Of a stretch of 11,149 bases of DNA, positions 1-7,298 are shown one piece after another. The stretch is taken from contig JBAZLY010000032.1 of the NCBI GenBank assembly GCA_041650035.1, positions 1-11,149 of the forward strand, written 5' to 3'. Below the pieces are notes generated by a model that was not told where the DNA came from, ran no database searches, and saw nothing but the letters and a program-made list of their open reading frames with translations. The DNA comes from JAQUQI01 sp041650035 (GTDB lineage: Bacteria > Omnitrophota > Gorgyraeia > JABMRG01). The translations under genes were made by a program, and so were the position numbers. Position 1 is the first letter of the stretch. Every line of letters starts with the position of its first letter.

Positions 1-523
1 GCCTGGCCATAGTCCCGTCATCATTCATGATCTCGCAGATAACGCCGGCAGAATAAAGGCCGGCCAGCCTGGCAAGGTCCACGGACGCCTCCGTATGGCC
101 TGCCCTGACCAACACGCCGCCGGCCTTTGCCCTTAATGGGAACATATGGCCCGGCCTGGCAAGGTCATCAGGCCCAGAGCTATCATCAATCATCACCTTT
201 ATTGTCCACGCCCTGTCATAAGCTGATATACCTGTTGTAACCCCTTTCGCGGCATCAACCGACACGGCCCACGCGGTGTTAAAAGGCGTGTTTGAGTTGT
301 GGGTCATTGGATGCAGATTAAGTTTATCCATCCTCTCGCCTTCAAGGGCAACACATATCAATCCACGACCATGCTTGGCCATAAAATTGATATTTTCCGC
401 TGACGCGTTAGAGGCAGGGCATACGAGGTCTCCTTCATTCTCACGGGATTCATCATCAACAATGATGATCATCCTGCCCGCCTTGATCTCCTGTATCGCT
501 TCCTGTATGGTATTCATATCCAT
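1..523 (-). CDS. ribB: 3,4-dihydroxy-2-butanone-4-phosphate synthase, 5' part of gene (RibB or N-terminal half of RibBA)
   Basis: The enzyme converts ribulose 5-phosphate to formate and the four-carbon unit used to build the riboflavin ring; it is cytosolic and needs Mg2+. The 174 visible codons carry the family's hallmarks: DDESRENEGD (residues 23-32, metal and substrate binding), HGRGLICV (51-58), VSVDA followed by TTGISAYDRA (78-95), RPGH (123-126), GHTEAS (142-147) and ICEIMNDDGTMAR at the edge. The frame is open to base 2, so the C-terminus is missing. Whether a GTP cyclohydrolase II domain follows, as in RibBA, cannot be seen. The ATG at 523 is chosen because GGAG lies 8 nt upstream; a second ATG at 517 is less well spaced. 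The FMN riboswitch and promoter upstream indicate feedback control by FMN. A small oddity is NTPFNTAWAVSVDA where most family members have TAFTVSVDA. Confidence 0.95.
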   Translation of the reverse strand, partial: MDMNTIQEAIQEIKAGRMIIIVDDESRENEGDLVCPASNASAENINFMAKHGRGLICVALEGERMDKLNLHPMTHNSNTPFNTAWAVSVDAAKGVTTGISAYDRAWTIKVMIDDSSGPDDLARPGHMFPLRAKAGGVLVRAGHTEASVDLARLAGLYSAGVICEIMNDDGTMAR

Positions 524-546
524 AAAAAACACTCCATAAACAATTT

Positions 547-573
547 ATCCCAAAGGGGGTTAACCTTCGGGAT
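547..573 (-). promoter_or_regulatory. Hairpin between FMN riboswitch and ribB ribosome-binding site
   Basis: In the ribB transcript the arms AUCCCGAAGG and CCUUUGGGAU pair over 10 bp with one G-U wobble and a 7-nt loop. The hairpin ends about 11 nt before the GGAG Shine-Dalgarno. A smaller hairpin, GGCAC/GUGCC (580-594), lies between it and the riboswitch. No long U-run follows, so this is not a typical intrinsic terminator. It is more likely part of the expression platform or a simple leader hairpin. The pairing is visible; the function is inferred. Confidence 0.5.
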
Positions 574-597
574 ATTCAGGGCACGGTTTGTGCCTTC

Positions 598-774
598 TCT
601 TCTTTCATCTAGACTATACTATTGGCAGGGGATGCACGCCCCTTCTGCCCCTTTGCCGGGGCTTGTCGGCTTAGCCCGGCTTTAAAAAAGGCGGGTTCAC
701 GACCAGTCGGGATTTCCCTGGCCCAGTCATTGTTAATACCATTACGATTGGCGAGGGTCACCCTGTCCCGAAGA
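598..774 (-). promoter_or_regulatory. FMN riboswitch (RFN element) controlling ribB
   Basis: The ribB leader contains the conserved FMN-aptamer blocks in order: UCUUCGGGACAGGGUGA at the 5' end, AAAUCCCGACUGG, then CAGAAGGGGCGUGCAUCCCC, and finally AGUAUAGUCUAGAUG with AAGAAGA closing the P1 helix (UCUUC at 774-770 with GAAGA at 602-598). The element begins just after the predicted transcription start and lies directly upstream of a riboflavin gene, the usual place for this class. At about 177 nt it is longer than most. A 42-nt stem-loop (716-757; CCCU and GCC paired with GGC and AGGG around a mismatch) is inserted in the P2 loop, and a second hairpin (about 673-697) extends the P3 arm. FMN binding would be expected to lower ribB expression. 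Confidence 0.92.
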
Positions 775-781
775 CAGATTG

Positions 782-809
782 AGTATAACATAAAAAAAAC
801 CAATGTCAA
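782..809 (-). promoter_or_regulatory. Promoter of ribB
   Basis: Reading leftward, a perfect -35 box TTGACA (809-804) is followed after 16 bp by TATACT (787-782). Transcription would start near 775, which is exactly where the FMN riboswitch begins, so the two assignments support each other. The spacer is very T-rich. Confidence 0.8.
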
Positions 810-810
810 G

Positions 811-864
811 TGAAAGATTTGGCTTGAAAGATTTAGCTTGACACCCGCTTGGGATTTGCCTTGA
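811..864. repeat. Three direct repeats of GATTTRGCTTGA between divergent promoters
   Basis: GATTTGGCTTGA (816-827), GATTTAGCTTGA (830-841) and GATTTGCCTTGA (853-864) lie in the same orientation between the ribB and diguanylate cyclase promoters. The first two belong to a 14-bp tandem repeat (811-824 and 825-838, one mismatch) that starts 2 bp from the ribB -35 box. The third supplies the first four bases of the cyclase -35 box. Repeats so placed could bind a regulator, but no regulator is known here and a chance duplication is possible. Confidence 0.55.
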
Positions 865-888
865 CAAAGACTATGATAGTAATATAAT
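861..888 (+). promoter_or_regulatory. Promoter of the GAF-GGDEF gene
   Basis: A perfect TTGACA (861-866), a 16-bp spacer and a perfect TATAAT (883-888) predict a start of transcription near 895. That is downstream of the first ATG (890) and only about 4 nt before the second (899), so the mRNA would be leaderless or nearly so. A weaker overlapping candidate is TTGGGA (849-854), a 17-bp spacer and TATGAT (872-877), with a start near 884. Confidence 0.7.
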
Positions 889-889
889 A

Positions 890-2068
890 ATGCAGGCTAT
901 GGAAAACAAAATAAAATCATTACAAAAAGAATTGCGCAAGGCCAAGTCGGAATTATGGCTTCTGCATGAAGTTACCAACGCGATGAGGACCACGCTTAAC
1001 CTTCCGGAGATCCTTTACATAATATTAAGCGCGGTCACCTCCCGCGAGGGACTTGGCTTTAACAGGGCCATGCTTTTTTTATCAAATAAAAGCCGTTCAG
1101 CGCTCGATGGCGCAATGGCAATAGGGCCTATCAACCATGAAGAGGCCTATACAACGTGGAATAAGATCAAGGAAGAAAAATTAAGTCTTGATAAGATTGT
1201 CGATATGTTCCACAGGATTGACAGTCATGTCATCCGCTCTCCTTTAAATAACATAATCAAAAAAATACGCGTATCACTCAACGGAGGCAATTCAGTGCTG
1301 GCGGCATGCGTGCTTAAAAGCGCAAGCATGGAAGCGGTGACAAGATCTGCCAGGGGCAGGATTCATGACCCTATACTGGATGAACTTAAGATAGACCTGT
1401 TTGTATGCGTGCCGCTCAAAGGCAAGCATGAGACCCTGGGAGCGCTTATCGTGGATAACATGATAACACGCAAACCGGTAGCAAAAGATGACATCCGAAT
1501 ACTTTCGATGTTCGCCAATCAGGCAGGGTTGGCCATTGAAAACGCCCATTTGTATGAGACAACCAAATTTCAAGCGCACACCGACTCGCTTACAAGGCTA
1601 TGGAATCACGGATATTTCCAGGATTCGATTTCCAAACATATTAAAAATGCCAGACTTAATAAATCAGTTTTAAGTCTGGCAATGGTCGACCTTGATAATT
1701 TTAAATCCTACAATGACATACTGGGTCATCAAAAAGGCGATGCCGCCCTTCGGGAGGTTGCCTCTATCATTAAAAAAAGTATACGCGGGCAGGACATTGC
1801 CTGCAGGTATGGGGGTGAGGAGTTCTCGATAATTATGCCGGGCGTCGCCAAGGCCGATGCCTCGTGCGCCCTCCAAAGGCTGGGATCAGCCATAGAACGT
1901 ACCTTTAAACGGGCGGACAAAAAGACCTCATATCCGCCTCTGACCATAAGCGCCGGAATATCGACATTCCCCATAGACGCGCAAAGAAAAGAGGATATTA
2001 TCAAAAAAGCCGATGAGGCCTTATATTTAGCAAAAAAATCCGGCAAGAACAACATAGTCTCTCGTTAA
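890..2068 (+). CDS. GAF-domain diguanylate cyclase (GGDEF protein)
   Basis: This cytosolic protein of 392 residues is predicted to make cyclic di-GMP from two GTP. Residues 4-28 look like a short coiled coil. A GAF sensor domain covers about 35-225, with a long charged stretch (about 81-165) that looks like an insertion, and ends in FANQAGLAIENA. A GGDEF domain follows (about 228-392): DLDNFKSYND with the metal-binding Asp, GGEEF active site at 308-312, and DEALYLAKKSGKN near the end. The product-inhibition site RxxD is present as RGQD (299-302), five residues before GGEEF. All key residues are intact, so it should be active. There is no signal peptide or membrane segment, so the input is probably a cytosolic ligand. 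The start is uncertain: ATG 890 overlaps the promoter, ATG 899 is a good alternative, and no Shine-Dalgarno is seen for either. Its stop codon overlaps that of smc on the other strand. Confidence 0.93.
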   Translation: MQAMENKIKSLQKELRKAKSELWLLHEVTNAMRTTLNLPEILYIILSAVTSREGLGFNRAMLFLSNKSRSALDGAMAIGPINHEEAYTTWNKIKEEKLSLDKIVDMFHRIDSHVIRSPLNNIIKKIRVSLNGGNSVLAACVLKSASMEAVTRSARGRIHDPILDELKIDLFVCVPLKGKHETLGALIVDNMITRKPVAKDDIRILSMFANQAGLAIENAHLYETTKFQAHTDSLTRLWNHGYFQDSISKHIKNARLNKSVLSLAMVDLDNFKSYNDILGHQKGDAALREVASIIKKSIRGQDIACRYGGEEFSIIMPGVAKADASCALQRLGSAIERTFKRADKKTSYPPLTISAGISTFPIDAQRKEDIIKKADEALYLAKKSGKNNIVSR

Positions 2069-5000
2069 GGTTTTACCTCCGCTACGGGTTCAGCCAGATC
2101 CATATCCTCTTCAGCTGTCTGCTGCATCCTGCTCTGTTTGAATATCCTTACTCCTTCATTCTCCGCCCGCTGTCTGCGCTCTTCTATCTGCCTGTCGTCC
2201 GCGAGCTTGACGGATACTATCCTTGATATGCCGGACTTTTCCATCGTAATACCATACATTACATCCGAAACCGATATGGTCTTTTTGTTATGCGTGATAA
2301 CGATAAATTGCGTCGAATGGACAAACTCGGCCAACATCCTGCTAAAACGGTCTATATTAGCCTCATCCAGAGGCGCGTCGATCTCGTCAAGCACGCAAAA
2401 CGGCGTGGGCCTGACCTTGAACAGGGCAAATAATAAGGCTACTGACGTCAGGGCCTTTTCGCCCCCCGATAACAGCGATATGGATTGAAGTTTTTTGCCC
2501 GGCGGCCGCACGGCTATCTCAATCCCGCTTTCAAGTATATCGGCCTGGTCCATAAGAAATAGTTCCGCCATACCGCCGCCAAACAACAACTTAAAATATT
2601 CCTTGAATGCCGCCCGGATGGCTTCGAAGGTCTCTATGAACATCTTGCGCGTTGTCCGGTTAATCTTATTGATTGCCTTATGCAGAGATTCCTTGGCATC
2701 AATAAGGTCCTTTTGCTGTGCGCTTAAAAATTCGAATCTTTGTTTTAATTCATTATGTTCGTCGATGGCAACCATGTTGACAGGCCCCATCTTCTCGATC
2801 TTTTCCTTGAGCGCCTTTAACTCGCCGGCCATCTGTTCAAAATCCTCTGTCCCCGTAAATAAAATATTCTCATTGTCCAGATCGATCTTATACGACGAGA
2901 ATATCCTTTCCTTCACACTATTTGAGGTATACGACAGCTCACTGGCATTCAGATGGCAGTTGGATACAGAGCTTCTTATCTCATCAAGACCTTTTTGCGC
3001 CTCCCTGGACTTGTTTTCAAATTGATCAACAAGTACGTAGATATTGTTTCTCTCTTCCTGAAGCTTAGAGAGTCCGCGATTACCTTCATCAAGCCGCAAA
3101 CGCAGTTCTCCATTGGACTTCGCGAGATACTCTATATCCGCCTTAAGTTCACCGGAACGGGACAATGCCGCGGACAGCTGGGCCTGCCTTTCGGATACAG
3201 CGGTATTCTCATTGGCAAAGGCACTCTTAAGCATATTGAGCGTGACATTTTGGGATTCATATTTCTCGCTTACCAAAGACATCTGCGTGCGCAGTTGGGA
3301 AAGCAGAGCTATGGCAGATTCTTTTTCAGCGGTCTTTTCAGCTATCTGGCCCTGTTTGCTGTTTATAAGATCCTCTATCTCCCGCTGTTTACCCTCAAGC
3401 TCAACGCACTGCGCGTTCAAGACCTCTTCGCGTGCCTTTAGGGTATTCTCCTCCTCAACAGTCTCTTCAGACTCAAGCCTTATAACCTTAAGTTCCTCCT
3501 GCAACTTATCTGCCTGCTCGGATATCTTTACACGCTGGGCATCTATGGAATGGAGTTTTATCTCTTCCTGCTTGGCAGTATCTTCCTGGCCGCTAATGTC
3601 CTTTTTTATCTGATCAAGCCTGAATAACATCTGCGAATATTCCTGCTCGCATTCCGCGATCTGCGACCTAAGCCTGCCTACATCGGTTTCAAGCTCCCGG
3701 ATCTTACCGTCACGGCCTATGATACTTGTGCACTCATCTGTCAGATTATGGCCTCCCGAGAAAACCATACCCTTTTTCATGTCCCCGTCAAAAGAGACAA
3801 TGCCTACAGGGCATCCAGCAGCACAGGCATCAGGTTCAAGCCTGTCAACGGCATAAACATCCTTGAGCAGATAGTCTATGACCTTTTTACAATCCTGTCT
3901 AACCTCTATCATATCGCAAAGCCTGCCAAGGACAGGTACCCGAACGGTATCCGGTGCCTGCTGCGGCAGCCCGGTTTCTTCAACCGCAAAATCATCAAGC
4001 ACAATAAAATGAGCCCTGCCGTTTTTACTTTCCTTAAGGAACCTTACCGCATCCTGCCTTGCCGAGGCGTCCTTGACTATGATCGCCTGGCTCATCTCTC
4101 CTAAGGCAGACTCAAGCGGTCTGATAAAAGACTCTTTGGCCTGGATAACATCGGCTACAATACCGATAAATTGCGCCTTCCTAAAAGGTTCTGCCTCTAT
4201 AAATTCCATGTATGCCTTAACACCATCGGACAGACCTTCCCTTCTGTGCTTCAAGTCTTTAAGCATTTCAAGTTTTGAACCTGATGAAGCAAGCCTCTGC
4301 TTAAGCTTATCTATCAGGCTTGCCTTTTCCTTAACATTTATCGTAAGCTGGGTATTGGCGTTTTTAAGGCAATGCAATGACTGCAGGGCGCTATCAAGCG
4401 ATCTTCTCTGCCGGATATAACAATCCTCGGCTAACTTCAAACTGGAATGAAGGTCACCCGAATCCTTTAGGACCTTTTCCTCTTCGGTGTTGAGACGCCT
4501 ACGGCGTGATAAGGCAGTGGAAAATGATACCGATATCCTGCTTAATTCATTTCTCAACTTGGACTGACCGGACGCGTTGACCATAATAGCCATCTTAGCC
4601 TCCGCGATCGCTGACTCGCATATTTTTACGGTATCAACGATCCTTGCCAGGTTATCCTCTGTCTCTTTTATCAGGGCCAGCCTTTTATCCCTTTCCCCTT
4701 GCACCAGATTGAATTCAGATTCAAGACTGGAGATCTTTTTATCAAGATCTGCTAAACGCCTTGAGGCCTCTTCTAATTCCCTTGACAGAGATTCACAGCG
4801 CTGCTTAAGCTCATCTATCCTTTCGCTATTAACCTTGATACTATTCTCGTTTTTATCCATGCCGGCCAAGGTCACCGATACCACTTGTCTTTTTTCCGAT
4901 ATGCCATCGTCAAGGGTATTAATCTTATCGCGATACAAACGAAGCTCATCCTGACAGGCGGCCAGCTCAAGTGACAACTGGGCCTCCTTCTGTTTAAGCA

Positions 5001-5748
5001 GGGCTATATTCTGCCTCTTTTCGGATTCCTGCTCCCTGATCCTGCTGTATTCATAATACGAAAGTTTCACATCAAGCCCCTTCATATTATCGAATTCCAT
5101 CCGGAACCGCTCCGCCTTCTGCGCCTGCCGCTCTATCGAGTTTATCTGGCGCCTAATCTCGTTTATTATATCCGCTATCCTTATAAGGTTATTTTCGGTC
5201 CCCTCCAGTTTACTCAAGGCCTCTTTCTTTTTAGACTTGTATTTCGTGATCCCGCTGGCCTCTTCGAATATCTCGCGCCTGTCCTCGGGCCTGGAATGGA
5301 GTATCCTGTCCATCTTGCCCTGTTCAGCTATCGAATAAGAACTTACGCCTATGCCGGTTCCGGCCAAAAGGGCATTAATATCCTTCAGCCTAACCTGTGT
5401 CTTGTTTAGAAGATATTCACTCTCGCCGGAACGATAAACCCGCCTGGTGATAATAATCTCATCATAATCTATAGGGAACATCCTGTCTTTGTTGGAAAAT
5501 GTCAATGAGACCTCCGCGAGATTAACGGGCTGGGCCGTGTCCGTACCGTTAAAAATAACGTCCTCCATCTTCAGGCCGCGCAGTTCCTTGGCGCTTTGTT
5601 CACCGAGGACCCATTTGATACTGTCGCTGATGTTAGACTTCCCACATCCGTTGGGACCAACAACAGCCGTAACCCCCGGCTCAAAGACAAGGGTGGTCTT
5701 ATTGGCGAAACTCTTGAATCCGTATATCTCTAATTTTTTCAGATACAA
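2065..5748 (-). CDS. smc: Chromosome segregation/condensin ATPase SMC
   Basis: SMC is the core of bacterial condensin. It dimerises through its hinge and, with ScpA and ScpB, organises and separates chromosomes. The 1227-residue protein has the whole architecture: N-terminal ABC half-domain with Walker A GPNGCGKS (31-38) and the AEQGK Q-loop (141-145); a long coiled coil to about 510; a hinge at about 515-675 with the family motif SFDGDMKKGMVFSGG (652-666); a return coiled coil; and a C-terminal half-domain with signature LSGGE (about 1093-1097), Walker B VLDEID (about 1119-1124), D-loop PLDEAN and H-loop ITHNKK. Start is TTG at 5748: it opens the conserved MYLKKLEIYGFKSF, AGGAG lies 7 nt upstream, and a stop codon directly precedes it in frame. 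About 40 residues after the ATPase domain form a charged, probably disordered tail. No scpA or scpB is adjacent in this window. Confidence 0.98.
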   Translation of the reverse strand: MYLKKLEIYGFKSFANKTTLVFEPGVTAVVGPNGCGKSNISDSIKWVLGEQSAKELRGLKMEDVIFNGTDTAQPVNLAEVSLTFSNKDRMFPIDYDEIIITRRVYRSGESEYLLNKTQVRLKDINALLAGTGIGVSSYSIAEQGKMDRILHSRPEDRREIFEEASGITKYKSKKKEALSKLEGTENNLIRIADIINEIRRQINSIERQAQKAERFRMEFDNMKGLDVKLSYYEYSRIREQESEKRQNIALLKQKEAQLSLELAACQDELRLYRDKINTLDDGISEKRQVVSVTLAGMDKNENSIKVNSERIDELKQRCESLSRELEEASRRLADLDKKISSLESEFNLVQGERDKRLALIKETEDNLARIVDTVKICESAIAEAKMAIMVNASGQSKLRNELSRISVSFSTALSRRRRLNTEEEKVLKDSGDLHSSLKLAEDCYIRQRRSLDSALQSLHCLKNANTQLTINVKEKASLIDKLKQRLASSGSKLEMLKDLKHRREGLSDGVKAYMEFIEAEPFRKAQFIGIVADVIQAKESFIRPLESALGEMSQAIIVKDASARQDAVRFLKESKNGRAHFIVLDDFAVEETGLPQQAPDTVRVPVLGRLCDMIEVRQDCKKVIDYLLKDVYAVDRLEPDACAAGCPVGIVSFDGDMKKGMVFSGGHNLTDECTSIIGRDGKIRELETDVGRLRSQIAECEQEYSQMLFRLDQIKKDISGQEDTAKQEEIKLHSIDAQRVKISEQADKLQEELKVIRLESEETVEEENTLKAREEVLNAQCVELEGKQREIEDLINSKQGQIAEKTAEKESAIALLSQLRTQMSLVSEKYESQNVTLNMLKSAFANENTAVSERQAQLSAALSRSGELKADIEYLAKSNGELRLRLDEGNRGLSKLQEERNNIYVLVDQFENKSREAQKGLDEIRSSVSNCHLNASELSYTSNSVKERIFSSYKIDLDNENILFTGTEDFEQMAGELKALKEKIEKMGPVNMVAIDEHNELKQRFEFLSAQQKDLIDAKESLHKAINKINRTTRKMFIETFEAIRAAFKEYFKLLFGGGMAELFLMDQADILESGIEIAVRPPGKKLQSISLLSGGEKALTSVALLFALFKVRPTPFCVLDEIDAPLDEANIDRFSRMLAEFVHSTQFIVITHNKKTISVSDVMYGITMEKSGISRIVSVKLADDRQIEERRQRAENEGVRIFKQSRMQQTAEEDMDLAEPVAEVKP

Positions 5749-5755
5749 TTATTCT

Positions 5756-5760
5756 CTCCT
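5756..5760 (-). promoter_or_regulatory. smc ribosome-binding site that fixes the TTG start
   Basis: AGGAG lies 7 nt upstream of the TTG at 5748. Since a TAA stop is immediately upstream of that TTG in frame and no ATG is available before the conserved Smc N-terminus, this site decides the start. Confidence 0.8.
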
Positions 5761-5804
5761 CGTAAAAAAGGCAGTTTCAAACCCGCACCCGGCACTACCG
5801 GCTT

Positions 5805-5832
5805 AAAAAAATAAAACCCGCCGATAGGCAGG
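5805..5832 (-). terminator. Terminator-like hairpin in the smc leader
   Basis: In the leftward transcript CCUGCC and GGCGGG pair over 6 bp (one G-U) around a UAUC loop, followed by a U-rich run UUUUAUUUUUUU. This has the form of an intrinsic terminator. It lies after the predicted smc promoter and about 57 bp before the smc start codon. It could end transcripts from etfA, attenuate smc transcription, or both. Confidence 0.6.
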
Positions 5833-5874
5833 TCTATAAAACAGCAAAAACCCTTTCCCACCGAACCCGTTTGT

Positions 5875-5903
5875 ATTATCACAAAAACAGCAATGGTTGT
5901 CAA
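5875..5903 (-). promoter_or_regulatory. Promoter of smc
   Basis: Leftward, a perfect TTGACA (5903-5898), a 17-bp spacer and GATAAT (5880-5875) give a strong sigma-70-type promoter, with a start expected near 5868. The leader to the smc start codon would be about 120 nt and contains the terminator-like hairpin. Confidence 0.72.
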
Positions 5904-6046
5904 GACCAAATAAAGGGGGCCGTATTTTTAAAAATTGCGCCGTACTGTAATGGGTACACCTCCGGGCCGGGGGCTGTATAAATACGATCAAGCGCTGATA
6001 TTCGATTTTTTTACGCAGGAATCCGCGGATAGGAGACAGCGGCCTT
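5904..6046. other. Non-coding spacer between etfA and the smc promoter
   Basis: No gene, tRNA or clear terminator is seen here. It holds a perfect 10-bp palindrome ATCCGCGGAT (6021-6030), an A/T palindrome (about 5924-5935) and a GC-rich patch (5960-5974). None is followed by a U-run on the leftward strand, so where the etf transcript ends is not obvious before 5832. Confidence 0.5.
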
Positions 6047-7240
6047 TTATACCAACAAGGCCTTAAGCTTTTTAGTCAATACTGGTATTATCTCAAAAAG
6101 ATCGCCAACGATACCATAGTTAGCAGCCCTGAATATCGGGGCATCGGGATCTTTATTTATAGCAATTATAATATCTGATGAAGACATCCCGGCCAGATGC
6201 TGGATCTGGCCTGATATACCGCAAGCGATATAGATCTTCGGGCACACGGTCTTGCCTGTCTGTCCGACCTGATGCGAATATGATATCCAATCGGCATCAA
6301 CAGCGGCGCGCGAGGCACCGACAGCACCTCCTACGGTATCCGCCAAGTCATGCAAGATAGAGAAATTATCGCCCTTGCCAAGCCCCCTGCCTCCTGATAC
6401 TATGATGTCGGCCTCGGATAGATTAATCTTTTGATCAGCCTCTTCGGCTATATCTAATATTTTTGTCCTTGATGAAAGCACCTCATCGTCATACGACTTC
6501 CTGATCGCCTGCCCTTTTCTTGACAAATCAGGCACCGCCTCTTTCATAACCTTATGCCTTACAGTAGCCATCTGGGGCCTGTGGTTGGGGCATATAATAG
6601 TTGCCATTATGTTCCCGCCAAATGCCGGCCGGGTCTGGAGCAACAATCTCCTTTGTGGGTCTATATCAAGGCCCGTACAGTCCGCGGTAAGGCCCGTATT
6701 TATCTTTACAGCTACCCGCGAAATAAGAGAGCGGCCCGTTGACGTTGCCCCGCATAAAACTATTTCCGGTTTATATTCATTGATCAACTCGATCAGAACC
6801 TTTGAATACGGCTCGCTCTGGTAATGCTTTAATTTTGGCGAATCAACAACATATACCTTTCCAGCGCCTCTATGAAAAAGTTCCGATGACCCATGGCTTA
6901 TATCATCACCCATTAATACCGCGCAAAGCTCGGCACCCAGCTTATCCGCCAGTTCTCTCCCCTTGCCAAGCAGTTCAAAAGACACGCTTTGGATAACCCC
7001 TCTGTATTGCTCGGCAACAACCCATACGCCTTTATACGCAGAGATATCCCCTGCCGGTTTCTTTTCCTTTTGGAGCACTATAGCCTTGAATTTACAAGCA
7101 TCTACGCACGCGCCGCATAGATTACATTTGTCAAGGTCAATAACAGCGGTTTTCCCCGCAAGACTTATAGCGCCAAAAGGGCATGACCTTATGCATAATT
7201 TACATCCAACACATTTATCCACGATTACCCGTATACCCAT
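6047..7240 (-). CDS. etfA: Electron transfer flavoprotein alpha subunit with N-terminal 2[4Fe-4S] ferredoxin domain
   Basis: EtfA pairs with EtfB to pass electrons to or from an acyl-CoA dehydrogenase through its FAD. This 397-residue protein begins with a ferredoxin domain carrying two complete CxxCxxCxxxC clusters (C10, C13, C16, C20 and C39, C42, C45, C49). A linker and the EtfA domain (from about 70) follow. FAD-binding motifs are SGGRGLG (282-288), AVGASRAAVDADW (306-318), HQVGQTGKTV (323-332) and ACGISGQIQH (339-348). EtfA proteins with such a ferredoxin extension are known in bifurcating systems of anaerobes, such as the caffeyl-CoA reductase subunit CarE of Acetobacterium and some lactate dehydrogenase complexes. 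The gene follows etfB after 58 nt. Only a weak Shine-Dalgarno (AAGG) is seen before ATG 7240, but the CxxC motif starts at residue 10, so a start far downstream is excluded. Confidence 0.96.
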   Translation of the reverse strand: MGIRVIVDKCVGCKLCIRSCPFGAISLAGKTAVIDLDKCNLCGACVDACKFKAIVLQKEKKPAGDISAYKGVWVVAEQYRGVIQSVSFELLGKGRELADKLGAELCAVLMGDDISHGSSELFHRGAGKVYVVDSPKLKHYQSEPYSKVLIELINEYKPEIVLCGATSTGRSLISRVAVKINTGLTADCTGLDIDPQRRLLLQTRPAFGGNIMATIICPNHRPQMATVRHKVMKEAVPDLSRKGQAIRKSYDDEVLSSRTKILDIAEEADQKINLSEADIIVSGGRGLGKGDNFSILHDLADTVGGAVGASRAAVDADWISYSHQVGQTGKTVCPKIYIACGISGQIQHLAGMSSSDIIIAINKDPDAPIFRAANYGIVGDLFEIIPVLTKKLKALLV

Positions 7241-7298
7241 GGCCCTAACCTTGTTTTATCTTATTCCTTTGCCCAGGAGCGAGCTGATTTGCGTTTAC

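Noticed and set aside
609..813. Overlapping open frames on both strands upstream of ribB
   Set aside because: Both lie across the FMN riboswitch and ribB promoter, whose conserved RNA blocks explain the sequence.
2138..4954. Several open frames of 115-176 codons on the + strand inside smc
   Set aside because: They are antisense frames of a full-length, clearly conserved Smc protein and show no recognisable domains.
5803..5991. 62-codon open frame between etfA and smc on the minus strand
   Set aside because: It covers the smc promoter and the terminator-like hairpin, has no Shine-Dalgarno or recognisable domain, and its composition (Cys/Pro/Arg-rich, ending in the hairpin sequence) looks like translated non-coding DNA.
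6047..7240. Ferredoxin part of EtfA as a separate gene or frameshifted fusion
   Set aside because: The frame is continuous through both domains with a short linker and no internal start with a Shine-Dalgarno, and natural ferredoxin-EtfA fusions are known.
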